64,000 nucleotides of DNA from CAMCXE01 sp036520615 (GCA_036520615.1 DATDJI010000090.1:1-64000); one strand, 5' to 3'. Positions 28,297 to 37,709 are shown, counted from the stretch's first letter. Made by a program: numbers and translations. The notes: generated from the sequence alone by a model not told the origin.

Positions 28297-29787
28297 TTAT
28301 GCGCCCTCGGAACGAGGATATACAGCCAGCGCCGTCTGCGCTAAAGCGATATCGCTCATGGGTAGAATAAGCTCGCCAATGTGTTGATAGGTTTCATGCC
28401 CCTTGCCAGCGAGCAATAGCCAATCATTGGGAGCGGCGGCGTTTATAGCTGCAGCTATGGCTGTTGGACGATCTACCTCCTTCAGCCAAGCGGGTTTACC
28501 AAGCCCGAGGCTAATATCGGCAATAATTTGCTCAGGGTCTTCGCTGCGCGGGTTATCGCTAGTGATTACGATAACGTCTGCCCCCTGCTCCGCCACCTGT
28601 GCCATAAGCGGGCGCTTACCTGTATCGCGATCACCTCCACAGCCAAATACAACCCAAACTTTACCCGTGGCATGCACACGCACAGCGGCTAAGGCTTTGG
28701 CGAGCGCGTCGGGGGTGTGAGCATAGTCCACGACAACTTTAGGAGCACCGGAACTCGCGGGGATCAAATGCATGCGGCCAGTAACCGGCTGTAAAGCTGC
28801 AGCTAGGGTCGGCAGCTGCGGCCAGAGTGCAGGATACAGCGCCAGCAATGTGGTAATGCTGGCCAATAGGTTCTCTAAATTAAACTGTCCCAGCAAGGGT
28901 GAATGCAGCCTTTGCTGCCCCCATGGGCTCACATAATCAAAGCTGATTCCCTGCTCGCTGTACTTACAATTAAGTGCATAGGCATCGGACGTGCCGCTAA
29001 GCCCATAGGTCAATAAACGCGTGTGCGACGCTATGCCACGCTGCATAGCAATCGCATATGCGTCATCGACATTGATGACGGCCAACGGCAAATCAGGCCA
29101 GGCAAACAAGCGCTGTTTTGCTCGCGCATAGGATTGCATATCGCCGTGGTAGTCCAAATGATCGCGTGTGAGGTTCGTGAAAACAGCAGCAGCAAACTGC
29201 ACGCCTTCAACCCGTCCTTGATCCAGCGCGTGAGAAGAGACCTCCATGGCTACTTGAGTGATACCTGCATCTAGCAGAGTACGTAAAATCCCCTGCAGGT
29301 TTATGGCATCTGGTGTGGTTTTCCCGGTGTCGGTGAGTGTAGCGCGCCAATGACCGTAACCGAGCGTGCCGATAACGCCCGCCTTTTCTGCGCTGGCGGC
29401 TTCTAATAATTGGGCCAATAAAAATGCGCAGGTCGACTTACCGTTCGTGCCGGTGATGCCAATGAGGTTGAGCGACTTACTTGGGTGGCCGTAAAAACTC
29501 GCTGCCCATTGCCCAAGATAAGCTTTAGGCGCCTCCAGCGGGATGAGAATATCTGCCGAAATGTCTGGCAAGGGCAAGGCATCATCCACTGCGATCCACT
29601 GCGCACCCAGCGCTAGAGCCTGGGCGATATGCCGACTGCGTATAGGCTCGGCGGCCAGTGCAAAGAACAGATCGCCAGGCCGTACCGTTCGGCTATCCAA
29701 CTGAAGGCCTGCCGCGAATAAGGGCGCCCGGGCCGGATCGATAGTTGGCAAAAAGGCCCCGAGGGGCCTTGTGTAAGCGTTTGTCAT
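28297..29787 (-). CDS. murE: UDP-MurNAc-dipeptide--meso-diaminopimelate ligase MurE
   Basis: MurE (496 residues) adds the third residue of the stem peptide. The ATP loop GITGTNGKSTCAFLLA is near residue 110, VDYAHTPDALAKAL near 350, and the specificity motif DNPRSEDP near 405 indicates meso-diaminopimelate rather than lysine, as expected for a Gram-negative. The start overlaps the ftsI stop (ATGA). Confidence 0.96.
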   Translation of the reverse strand: MTNAYTRPLGAFLPTIDPARAPLFAAGLQLDSRTVRPGDLFFALAAEPIRSRHIAQALALGAQWIAVDDALPLPDISADILIPLEAPKAYLGQWAASFYGHPSKSLNLIGITGTNGKSTCAFLLAQLLEAASAEKAGVIGTLGYGHWRATLTDTGKTTPDAINLQGILRTLLDAGITQVAMEVSSHALDQGRVEGVQFAAAVFTNLTRDHLDYHGDMQSYARAKQRLFAWPDLPLAVINVDDAYAIAMQRGIASHTRLLTYGLSGTSDAYALNCKYSEQGISFDYVSPWGQQRLHSPLLGQFNLENLLASITTLLALYPALWPQLPTLAAALQPVTGRMHLIPASSGAPKVVVDYAHTPDALAKALAAVRVHATGKVWVVFGCGGDRDTGKRPLMAQVAEQGADVIVITSDNPRSEDPEQIIADISLGLGKPAWLKEVDRPTAIAAAINAAAPNDWLLLAGKGHETYQHIGELILPMSDIALAQTALAVYPRSEGA

Positions 29788-31487
29788 GGGCCGCTCGCCG
29801 CTAGTTGTCGCGGCTGAGCCGGAGGTACATTTAACAGCCGCAACGAGCTGTCCGCCACCTTAGCAAATACCGGTGCAGCCACCTCTCCTCCGTAATAACT
29901 ACCTTTAGTGGGTTCGTTAATTACCACTACTGCCACAATTTCAGGATTATCCGCAGGAGCCATACCCGCAAATATCGCTACGTATTTGTTTTCGGCGTAG
30001 CCGGTGGAATCCACCTTGTGAGCGGTACCGGTTTTACCAGCAAACGTGTAAGACTCCAGACGGGCGCGGTACGCGGTGCCGCCAGGCTGTACAACCGTTT
30101 TAAGCATCTCATTCATTTGCCCAGCCACTTTTGCGGAGACGATTTGCTGAGGCTTTTTATCCTCAAGCGATTTGCCATCTTTTTTAAGCAAACTTACCGA
30201 ATGAAAACGCCCTTGGTTGGCAATCATTAAATAGGCCTGCGCCAATTGCAAAGGAGTTGCGCTCATGCCCATACCAAACGCTAAAGTTGCGCGCTCTATA
30301 GGTTGCCATTTAGTGTGGCTGGGTAAAATACCTGCACTCTCACCTGGAAAACCAACGCCGGTAATTTCGCCAAATCCACTTTTATGCAATAAATCCCGCA
30401 CTGATTGCGGCTCTAAATCCAACGCTAATTTACTAATACCAATTTGACTGGATTTTTGAATAATCGTAGTTAAATCAATTGCACCTAAATTGTGTTTATC
30501 TTTAAGTGTTTTACTACCAACCTGCAAATAACCTGGGCTGGTATTAATGATCGTTTCAGGTTTGTAGCGACCGGTCTCTAATGCCGTCATTATTGTAAAA
30601 GGCTTAATAGTTGAACCCGGCTCAACCACATCGGTAACCGCCCTATTGCGCAAATTATTTAGCGGAACGTTGGTGCGATTATTGGGGTTAAAGCTCGGCT
30701 GATTAGCCATCGCTAAAACCTCACCGGTTTTTGCACTTAATATCACCACACTGCCTGATAACGCGCCGCGCTCCTCTACCTGAGTTTTTAGCGCTTTATG
30801 TGCAGCATATTGCAAACGTAAATCGATGCTCAATTGCACGTCTTTACCTGCCATAGCGGCTTTTTTAAGGCCGAGATCTTTAACAACATTGCCTTTTAAA
30901 TCTTTGATCACCTCTTTTATACCTGGGCTGCCGGTTAGCCAATTATCCAGCGCCAACTCCATTCCCTCTTGGCCGTGATCATCAATATTAGTAAAGCCCA
31001 CTAAATGAGAAGCTACCTCACCCGCTGGATAATAGCGCTCATATTCCTCTTCGATACCAACACCGGGAATTTGCATTTGAGTAATTTCTTCTGCATCGTG
31101 CGGGGGTAATTTGCGGGCAAGGTAAATAAATTTACGGTCGGCATTGGCGGTGATTTTTTTCTCAACCTCGCTAGGTGATAATTTCAAAGCCTTTGCTAAA
31201 CGAGCAAAATCCCGGCTATCAATTTTTTGTGGGTTGACAAAAATAGACTGTACAGGAGTACTCACCGCCAGCAATTCTCCATTGCGATCGGTGATCATGC
31301 CACGGTATGCACTTATTTTTTCCTGCCGCAATGTACGCGACTGCCCTTGCTGCTGCAAAAAATCGTAGCCGCGCTCTTGCCCTGGCAATACCTGTAATTG
31401 CGCCAAATGCCACGCCATAGCTGCAGGCATAATACCCAGCAACGAGCACAATAAAGTCAATCGCCATTTGGCGAGCAAACGAATCAT
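29784..31487 (-). CDS. ftsI: Septal transpeptidase FtsI (PBP3)
   Basis: A class B penicillin-binding protein (567 residues) that crosslinks septal peptidoglycan with FtsW. It has a short cytoplasmic tail, one transmembrane helix (about residues 10-28), a pedestal domain, and the transpeptidase domain. The active-site SxxK is in EPGSTIKPF (Ser near 292) and the KTG motif in FAGKTGTAHKV near 486. The middle motif, usually SSN, reads SSQ here (QKSSQIGISK near residue 346), which is unusual. It starts 34 bases after ftsL. Confidence 0.96.
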   Translation of the reverse strand: MIRLLAKWRLTLLCSLLGIMPAAMAWHLAQLQVLPGQERGYDFLQQQGQSRTLRQEKISAYRGMITDRNGELLAVSTPVQSIFVNPQKIDSRDFARLAKALKLSPSEVEKKITANADRKFIYLARKLPPHDAEEITQMQIPGVGIEEEYERYYPAGEVASHLVGFTNIDDHGQEGMELALDNWLTGSPGIKEVIKDLKGNVVKDLGLKKAAMAGKDVQLSIDLRLQYAAHKALKTQVEERGALSGSVVILSAKTGEVLAMANQPSFNPNNRTNVPLNNLRNRAVTDVVEPGSTIKPFTIMTALETGRYKPETIINTSPGYLQVGSKTLKDKHNLGAIDLTTIIQKSSQIGISKLALDLEPQSVRDLLHKSGFGEITGVGFPGESAGILPSHTKWQPIERATLAFGMGMSATPLQLAQAYLMIANQGRFHSVSLLKKDGKSLEDKKPQQIVSAKVAGQMNEMLKTVVQPGGTAYRARLESYTFAGKTGTAHKVDSTGYAENKYVAIFAGMAPADNPEIVAVVVINEPTKGSYYGGEVAAPVFAKVADSSLRLLNVPPAQPRQLAASGP

Positions 31488-31521
31488 ATTTCGTCCTTAA
31501 ACAAAAAAATTATCGATAACC

Positions 31522-31797
31522 TCATAAAGCATCCTTAGGTTTAGCGATAAAACGTACATTGCCAGGATTAACCATTTTCAACTGAGCGCCCGCTACGGTC
31601 TCCACCCGTGCGTAAGCGGTCATAGAACTCTTTTCCAACAATAATTGGCCGGACTCCACTTGCAATGCATTTAATTCTCGCCGAGTATTTTCCAAATTCG
31701 CAGTAGCTCTGCGCGCCAAGTGAGACTCATACACCACTGCCAGTGCCGATACCACAGAGCCCAACCACAACAATGCAATAACAAAAAAACGGCTCAT
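31522..31797 (-). CDS. ftsL: Cell division protein FtsL
   Basis: FtsL (91 residues) is a small bitopic protein with one N-terminal transmembrane helix (about residues 4-22) followed by a heptad-bearing periplasmic coiled coil. It forms the FtsQLB complex that activates FtsWI. Identity rests on size, topology and position between rsmH and ftsI; sequence conservation in this family is low. Its start is 2 bases after the rsmH stop. Confidence 0.9.
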   Translation of the reverse strand: MSRFFVIALLWLGSVVSALAVVYESHLARRATANLENTRRELNALQVESGQLLLEKSSMTAYARVETVAGAQLKMVNPGNVRFIAKPKDAL

Positions 31798-31799
31798 GG

Positions 31800-32771
31800 C
31801 TAATACTTATTCTTATTTATAGTTTCTTGCGTTTGGCTGCCCGCTAACTTTTCAGCCACACGTAACACTGCGCTGCGCGCGCGGACATTATTTTTTAATT
31901 CTTCACTACCGGCTTTAATCGGTTTAGTCACCAAATCCATCGTGCGATTTATTTGATCTGCTCGAATAGGCAAACCCTTTGGAAACTCTTCGCCTTTAAC
32001 TCCTTCCTTAAAAAAGCGCTTAACAATTCGATCTTCCAAACTATGAAAACTAATTACCGCCACTCGACCGCCCGGTTTTATTACTTCAAATGCAGCCTGT
32101 AAACCTTGTTGTAAATCGTCTAATTCTTTATTAATAAAAATACGTATCGCCTGAAACACACGGGTTGCCGGATGTTTTTCGCGCTCCCATTTAGGATTGG
32201 CAGCGGCCACCACCTCGGCTAGATCTTTCGTGCGCTCAAAAGGTTTTTTCTCCCGTCGCGCCACGATTGCTCGAGCGATGCGGCGGGCGAAACGCTCTTC
32301 ACCAAAATCAAAAAACGCATGCATTAACTGGCTTTCTTGCGCTGTATTAATCCAATCAGCTGCACTGGGGCCTGCTGTCGTATCCATGCGCATATCCAAC
32401 GGGCCGTCGTGCATAAAACTAAAACCGCGCTCGGCTTGATCCAATTGAGGTGAAGACACGCCTAAGTCCAGCAACACACCGCTGATCGCGCCCGCTAACC
32501 CCAAGCCAATTACAACGGCTTCGATGTCGGCAAAACTGCTATGAATTAGCTGTAAACGCGGCTCTGCGGCAAATTGCGTTTGGCCAAAAACAATTGCTTC
32601 TGGGTCTTTATCAAAAGCCAATACTCGCCCTTGCGGGCCCAGCTGCTGCAGGATGGCGCGAGTGTGACCGCCGCGGCCAAATGTACCGTCGATATAAATA
32701 CCCGCCGGATCCTGCACCAAGGCTTGCACCGATTCATGCAATAACACTGAGCAATGCAATTGCTGGCTCAC
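31800..32771 (-). CDS. rsmH: 16S rRNA m4C1402 methyltransferase RsmH
   Basis: RsmH (MraW, 323 residues) methylates N4 of C1402 in the 16S rRNA decoding site using SAM. It shows HxSVLLHESVQAL, the SAM loop YIDGTFGRGGHTRAIL near residue 30, LLDLGVSSPQLDQAERGFSF near residue 105, and the C-terminal ISFHSLEDRIVKRFF. The start codon is GTG, overlapping the mraZ stop as GTGA, so translation is probably coupled to mraZ. Confidence 0.97.
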   Translation of the reverse strand: MSQQLHCSVLLHESVQALVQDPAGIYIDGTFGRGGHTRAILQQLGPQGRVLAFDKDPEAIVFGQTQFAAEPRLQLIHSSFADIEAVVIGLGLAGAISGVLLDLGVSSPQLDQAERGFSFMHDGPLDMRMDTTAGPSAADWINTAQESQLMHAFFDFGEERFARRIARAIVARREKKPFERTKDLAEVVAAANPKWEREKHPATRVFQAIRIFINKELDDLQQGLQAAFEVIKPGGRVAVISFHSLEDRIVKRFFKEGVKGEEFPKGLPIRADQINRTMDLVTKPIKAGSEELKNNVRARSAVLRVAEKLAGSQTQETINKNKY

Positions 32772-33208
32772 AACGAGAGACTCAACATTTCGGGCGGTAA
32801 ATCAGTATCACCGTCGTCTGCCAACGTGCTTATCCAGGCTGCTTCATCCCATAACTCAAACTTTTTTCCCAATCCCACCAACATCAAATTTTTATCCAAA
32901 CCTGCGTAATCCCGCAGCGTAGGTGGAATTAATAAACGGCCAGCGCCATCTAGCTCAAGCGGCGTGGCATAACCAATTAATAAGCGCTGAGCGCGCAATG
33001 CAGCTTTGTTAAAACTGGGTAGAGCTTCAATTTTCGGCAGGATTTGCTCCCACTCAGGTTCGGGATAAAGCAGTACACAGCGATCTTGGGTATGAGCAGT
33101 CAGCACCACGCGGCCCTGACATACAGACGCGAGCGATTCCCGACATTTTGCCGGTACCGCGATGCGCCCTTTCGCATCCAGACTGATAGCGTGGCTACCT
33201 TGAAACAC
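32768..33208 (-). CDS. mraZ: Transcriptional regulator MraZ
   Basis: MraZ (146 residues) is a DNA-binding protein of the AbrB-like double-psi barrel fold that represses the dcw operon in E. coli. The duplicated signature is visible: DAKGRIAVPAKCRE near residue 10 and DGAGRLLIPPTLRDYAG near residue 85. It starts with GTG, with GGGGAT upstream. It is the first gene of the cluster, and its upstream region holds TGGGG repeats that look like its own operator. Confidence 0.96.
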   Translation of the reverse strand: MFQGSHAISLDAKGRIAVPAKCRESLASVCQGRVVLTAHTQDRCVLLYPEPEWEQILPKIEALPSFNKAALRAQRLLIGYATPLELDGAGRLLIPPTLRDYAGLDKNLMLVGLGKKFELWDEAAWISTLADDGDTDLPPEMLSLSL

Positions 33209-33212
33209 CTAT

Positions 33213-33248
33213 CCCCACCATTAAACTCAACTCCCCCACATTGCCCCA
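33213..33248 (-). promoter_or_regulatory. MraZ operator (TGGGG boxes)
   Basis: On the minus strand TGGGG occurs at 33248-33244 and 33238-33234, exactly 10 bases apart, as in the TGGGN-N5 repeats bound by MraZ in E. coli. A third copy lies at 33217-33213, 21 bases further on, next to the mraZ ribosome site. This fits autorepression of the dcw operon. Confidence 0.8.
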
Positions 33249-33277
33249 CAAAAAAACACTTTTTACCACTTCGATAC

Positions 33278-33305
33278 ACTATATGTGGGAACCCAGTAAA
33301 GTCAA
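33278..33305 (-). promoter_or_regulatory. Sigma-70 type promoter of mraZ / dcw operon
   Basis: On the minus strand TTGACT (33305-33300) and TATAGT (33283-33278) are separated by 16 bases. Transcription would begin just before or within the MraZ boxes, so bound MraZ would block initiation. Confidence 0.75.
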
Positions 33306-33659
33306 GGCGATGCCGCACAAAGCCGCGGCCTATGGGAACATTAGGCGGAAGTTAGCGCCCGCTTTGGTCATAATTCGAGCGGACTTCGGAGAAAATGCGT
33401 GCAAACGGAAAAGGCCTAGGCGTATTGAAACGTCCAAATTGTTTAAGACTTAAATTGGCTCGTGCGGGCTGCGGGGGAATCCAAATAGATACAACAAGGG
33501 CGGGCCGGGGGGCGACTACCCACGGTTATCAAAGGAGAAGAGCTGTGAAAATGAACTGATTTAAGGCGCGGAGAATATTTGATAGATGGGTGACTATATG
33601 AAAGGTCTTTGCAAGAACGCCGCTGCTTGTGCAAACCTGCTGGGCAAGCCTGGCTTAAG
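33306..33659. other. Intergenic region between mraZ promoter and the GGDEF-EAL gene
   Basis: About 350 bases. I looked for RNase P RNA, which can lie upstream of mraZ, but its conserved segments are absent. An open frame on the minus strand (33443-33634) has no ribosome site or recognisable content. I see no clear hairpin terminator for the GGDEF-EAL gene that ends at 33660. Confidence 0.45.
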
Positions 33660-36053
33660 TTACTCGGCCGTGCCCTTGAAGGTGATTAAAAAATTAGGAA
33701 TTTCAGACGCCGGCAGTGGCTTTGAATAAAAATAGCCCTGAAATACATCGCAGCCTAACGCCACCAAATGCCGCACTTCTTCAAATGACTCTACACCTTC
33801 AGCCACCAGCATTAAATTCATACGCTTAGCGATTGAAATAATCGACTCAACAATTAATATATTGTGCGGGTCGGTATAAATGTCACGCACAAATGCGCGA
33901 TCAATTTTGATTGTATCCAAGCGAAAACTTTTTAAATACTGCAGTGACGAATAGCCGGTGCCGAAATCATCGATACTGATATGGACGCCTAAATCGCTAA
34001 TCATATTGAGCATTTTAACCACCTCAGATGCTGATTTAAGCAGCGTGCCTTCGGTGATTTCTATTTCAAGCAATTTAGGATCAAACTGCTCAGCATCAAG
34101 AATGCTTCTTAAGTCCTCGTAAAGATCTCGCCTGAAATGGTCGACGGAAATATTCACGGAAATCATTAACTGGCGATGCTGAAAATAATCGCACTCCGCC
34201 GCCCATCGCGTCATCGTCCTTATAGACTCGGTTATAACCCATCTGGTCAGGTCAATAATGCAACCATTTTCTTCTGCTATTGGAATAAATTCCAACGGTG
34301 AAACGCTGCCTAATTCGCGATTATTCCATCGCAACAAAGCTTCAAAGCCAACAATTTCATTTTTACTGTAAGAAATTTTTGGTTGAAAATGCACTGAGAA
34401 TTCGTTATTTGCAATTGCTTTTTGCAAGGCGCGCTCGATCAGTTTATGCCGCTCATACTGCACATACATTTCACGAGAAAATTGCCGGCTCGTATCCTTG
34501 CCTGCACGCTTTGCAGCGTACATGGCCATATCGGCGGACTTTAAAAGTTTTTCTGAGTGTTGCGCATCCTGTGGGAAGGCTGCAATACCCAAACTTGCAG
34601 AAATAAAAATACGCTTTTCTTTAATAGCAAACTCGCGCCGAAATGTGCGTAAAATACGCTGTGAGACTTTGGCCAAATCCGCTTCGGAGTCAATTTCACG
34701 CAATATTATAGTGAACTCATCTCCACCCATACGCGATACCAAATCATGTTCGCGCACACAAGATAACAATCGTTTAGAAGCAGCTTTAAGTAATCTGTCG
34801 CCGTAATCGTGGCCAAATCCGTCGTTGACCTCCTTAAATTTATCCAGGTCAATTACCAACAAAAAAAACGGCTTGCAGGTATGCTCCGCGTCTTTAATTT
34901 GCTCGCTTAACAAGCGGTTAAAATTGGCTCGATTTGAAAGACCGGTTAAAGCGTCGGTGAAAGCAGATAAAATGAGCTGCTTTTCAGCTAGTTTTTTCTG
35001 GCTGATATCTCTAATAATTAAATTATTAAGCCGGACATTATTAATTTCTTGAGGCCAGGCGGTTAAATTCAACACCAGGCTTGCACCACGCTTATCTGCA
35101 GCTATATAGTCCTCTTCTCCTTTAGCGTTGATCACAGATGCAATATCAGTTACGACCTGAGCTGTTTCACCGCGCTTAATACCTAAAAAACTAATATGCT
35201 TACTAATTAATGTACGGCGGTCGTAGTGAAATAGGTTTTCTGTTTTATTATTAAGGTCAATAATATAGCCAGCGGAATCGGTTTTGATGTAGGCATCGTT
35301 GACCGAATTTATAAAGCGCTGAAATAAGCTCTTATCCGATACCACCATAAAATACAGCGAGTCGATTTGCTTTTTTGAGCGAGAAAATGTAATTGACGCA
35401 GGGAATATTTCGCCGCTGGAGGAGGTCGGTAATAAATCCTCAAATACAAGAATTTCGTCTGCTGACTCGATGGTTTTTAAATGGCCAAAAACAGCATTAA
35501 TGCGAGAGTGGCACTGCGCATCAAAAAGCGTATGTATCTCATCAATGATCATTTCAGTGGAGGTTCTGCCAAACATTAACTCTGCGGCAGGGCTAAATAA
35601 TTCAATACAGCCGCGATCATCAAAGACCACTAAAGCATCGGTTGAGGCAGATAAAATGTTGTCTAACAGGTTCTGCTGGTATTCAAACGCTTTTATGAGA
35701 TTAAAACGTTCACTCACGTCGCTGATACCGACCAGAATGAATTTATCATCGTCTTGGTCGAGAAAGGAGAAGGATACGGTGATATAGCTTACGGGCGGGT
35801 GATTAACGGGCAAACTGATGACGTTCAGCTCTGCATTCCTAGCGCGCATAGCGTTGGCGACTTCTTCAAAAGTTCGGCACCCGACTAAATCCGAGCGGCT
35901 AAAATCCAATAGCTGATCTAAATGAACCCCTACCGCATTAACTGCCAAAATAGAAAATGCACGCTGATTAACATTCAGCACAATTCCTTCTGCGTCACAC
36001 AGAAGCATGGGCACAGGCAAGGAATGCAGTATGGCTCCTATTTTACCTAACAT
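33660..36053 (-). CDS. PAS-PAS-PAS-GGDEF-EAL cyclic-di-GMP signalling protein
   Basis: About 797 residues: three PAS domains (near residues 10-110, 120-230 and 245-350), a GGDEF domain with intact GGDEF near residue 442, and an EAL domain with EALLRW near 569 and DDFGTGYSS near 695. An RxxD inhibitory site (REHD) lies five residues before GGDEF. Both diguanylate cyclase and phosphodiesterase sites look complete, so it may make or break c-di-GMP. No transmembrane segment is seen. The chosen ATG is one base after the response-regulator stop (TGATATG); a longer frame to 36161 would overlap that gene by 107 bases. Probably co-transcribed with and controlled by the regulator. Confidence 0.88.
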   Translation of the reverse strand: MLGKIGAILHSLPVPMLLCDAEGIVLNVNQRAFSILAVNAVGVHLDQLLDFSRSDLVGCRTFEEVANAMRARNAELNVISLPVNHPPVSYITVSFSFLDQDDDKFILVGISDVSERFNLIKAFEYQQNLLDNILSASTDALVVFDDRGCIELFSPAAELMFGRTSTEMIIDEIHTLFDAQCHSRINAVFGHLKTIESADEILVFEDLLPTSSSGEIFPASITFSRSKKQIDSLYFMVVSDKSLFQRFINSVNDAYIKTDSAGYIIDLNNKTENLFHYDRRTLISKHISFLGIKRGETAQVVTDIASVINAKGEEDYIAADKRGASLVLNLTAWPQEINNVRLNNLIIRDISQKKLAEKQLILSAFTDALTGLSNRANFNRLLSEQIKDAEHTCKPFFLLVIDLDKFKEVNDGFGHDYGDRLLKAASKRLLSCVREHDLVSRMGGDEFTIILREIDSEADLAKVSQRILRTFRREFAIKEKRIFISASLGIAAFPQDAQHSEKLLKSADMAMYAAKRAGKDTSRQFSREMYVQYERHKLIERALQKAIANNEFSVHFQPKISYSKNEIVGFEALLRWNNRELGSVSPLEFIPIAEENGCIIDLTRWVITESIRTMTRWAAECDYFQHRQLMISVNISVDHFRRDLYEDLRSILDAEQFDPKLLEIEITEGTLLKSASEVVKMLNMISDLGVHISIDDFGTGYSSLQYLKSFRLDTIKIDRAFVRDIYTDPHNILIVESIISIAKRMNLMLVAEGVESFEEVRHLVALGCDVFQGYFYSKPLPASEIPNFLITFKGTAE

Positions 36054-36054
36054 A

Positions 36055-36417
36055 TCAGATAAACTTCTTGATCGTCCCGATAACGCTCTCCCCTCTAAAA
36101 GGCTTAATAATCCAGCCTCTAACGCCCAGTTCTTTACCGCGCTCCTTTGATACGCGATCAAATTCTGTTGTGAGCATAATAAATTGGGTAGTGCAGTCGG
36201 GCAATTCTTGTCTGACTCGTTCGATCATTGTCAAGCCATCCATAACGGGCATGTTAATGTCCACGATAGCAAGCGGAATGTTTTTGTATTCTTTTAATAA
36301 CAAAAAACCCTCTAAGCCATTGCAAGCGATAAGTGAATCAATCCCATGTCCCTTAAGAAACGAGGAAACTTCGTTTACCATCACAGCCGAGTCATCAATC
36401 AGCATGACTTGCGCCAT
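36055..36417 (-). CDS. Single-domain response regulator (CheY-like)
   Basis: A 120-residue stand-alone receiver with the acidic pair IDD (residues 7-9), phospho-acceptor Asp53 in AIVDINMPVMDG, a Thr in MLTT near residue 83 and Lys in IIKPF near 103. It has no output domain, so it acts by protein contact. The immediately downstream PAS-GGDEF-EAL protein is the obvious partner. AAGG precedes the ATG. Its cognate kinase is not adjacent; the two large CheA-type sensors at 48-57 kb are the nearest kinases in the window, but a link is only speculative. Confidence 0.9.
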   Translation of the reverse strand: MAQVMLIDDSAVMVNEVSSFLKGHGIDSLIACNGLEGFLLLKEYKNIPLAIVDINMPVMDGLTMIERVRQELPDCTTQFIMLTTEFDRVSKERGKELGVRGWIIKPFRGESVIGTIKKFI

Positions 36418-36557
36418 AGCCTTACCCCCACCCTTTTTTATTGAAATAACAGGCTTATGCTCTACCCGCCTGTTTATTTTAGATCAAGATGGCCATGTTG
36501 TAAGAAAAGCTCAGCAGATAAACTACACTAATAAGATTAGGCATAGCTGTATTCTAA

Positions 36558-37709
36558 ATGTCGGCTTCCCTTGATGCCCCGTTATCCGTTTTAGATATAG
36601 AGATGGGAATTCAATCGAGTTTTAATAGCGAGCGATCGGCAATCGCAGTGTTGCTATCACATTTTTTAACAGCGCTCTTCAAAGGCAACCGCATGCTAGC
36701 ATTGACGCGAACCATACATCCTAAAAACTGTAGCGCAATCGGCTGCACGATCTTGGTGTATGACAACAACGAAGAAGCTATAAATCTCATTAAGTCGCTA
36801 TCAGCCGATGGCAATATTAAAATTCCTAATAAAGACGAAGAAACTATTACGGAATCTATTGCACAACTTGACCTAAACGAAAGCGATATTTGCGCTATTT
36901 TTCTCAGTGAAGAATTCGATAGTGAAGGATTAACAGGAATTGATATAGCGGCAAAATTCCACAGTGCCAAAAGCAACACCCCAATATTTATGCGCCTTAC
37001 CGGCAATCGCACACTGAATGATTTACCTTTGGCGCAGCGCCAGCTTATTACCGGCTGTTACACCGCAAACCGTCCCGAACAGCTAAAAAAAATCACTGAA
37101 AGTTTTTTATATGGGTTCTATTTCCCCAATCATTTGGTACAAATCTTTTTAGAAGCAGGCTTATACACTCTCAGCTGTGCTATTGGAAATTGTGAAATTA
37201 AAAGTTCTGTTCCATTTTTAGTCTATGATTACACGCTGGCTGCAGAATTTACGAGCATATTGCCGATGCAATTACCCTTTGGTAACGGGGTACTAACCTT
37301 TTCTATCAAAGAGAATGACGCGCTTATTCTGATAAAAAATGAGCACACTGCATTAAACAGTGACCAGACTTCCACAGATCATTGCAATCAATTTATCAGC
37401 GAAATCACTAATCAATTTTGGGGAAAAGTGCGCAGAATGTGCCAGGCAGCTTACGGCAGTGAGCAACATAGGGCGCCAGTGACTATTCCTATTATTGTTA
37501 ACCATCAGCAAAAATACATCAGTTTTGGCAATCACACACCACAGTTGTGTTTTCGCTACCTGTTAATTAGAGATCACTTAATTCCCGAGGCTATTAGTGT
37601 GGAGTTTAAAATTATCTTTAACACAATTTTAAGGCCGAAGGATTTTTACGAGCTGTTGCCGCGCATTGCTCCCACAGCAGAGGACGATCATTTTGAGAGC
37701 TTTCCCTAA
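36558..37709 (+). CDS. Degenerate receiver plus CheX-like domain protein
   Basis: Up to 383 residues. An N-terminal region (about residues 58-190) has the alternating fold of a receiver (TILVYDNNEEAINLI, DICAIFLSEEFDSEGLTGIDIAAKF) but lacks the usual acidic pair and has SEE where the phospho-Asp should be. The C-terminal part (about 200-365) resembles CheX/CheC phosphatases, with the ExxN-type motif EITNQFWGKV near residue 292. CheX proteins dephosphorylate CheY-like receivers. It is divergent from the response regulator gene across 140 bases, so it may act on that regulator. The start is uncertain: 36558 lacks a ribosome site; 36603 and 36694 are alternatives. The assignment is a fold-level inference. 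Confidence 0.55.
   Translation: MSASLDAPLSVLDIEMGIQSSFNSERSAIAVLLSHFLTALFKGNRMLALTRTIHPKNCSAIGCTILVYDNNEEAINLIKSLSADGNIKIPNKDEETITESIAQLDLNESDICAIFLSEEFDSEGLTGIDIAAKFHSAKSNTPIFMRLTGNRTLNDLPLAQRQLITGCYTANRPEQLKKITESFLYGFYFPNHLVQIFLEAGLYTLSCAIGNCEIKSSVPFLVYDYTLAAEFTSILPMQLPFGNGVLTFSIKENDALILIKNEHTALNSDQTSTDHCNQFISEITNQFWGKVRRMCQAAYGSEQHRAPVTIPIIVNHQQKYISFGNHTPQLCFRYLLIRDHLIPEAISVEFKIIFNTILRPKDFYELLPRIAPTAEDDHFESFP

Noticed and set aside
33306..33659. Possible RNase P RNA upstream of mraZ
   Set aside because: The conserved GAGGAAAGTCCGGGC and ACAGAACCCGGCTTA-like segments are absent.
36054..36161. Longer start for the PAS-GGDEF-EAL gene
   Set aside because: It would overlap the response regulator by 107 bases in another frame; an ATG one base after that stop gives a normal PAS start.
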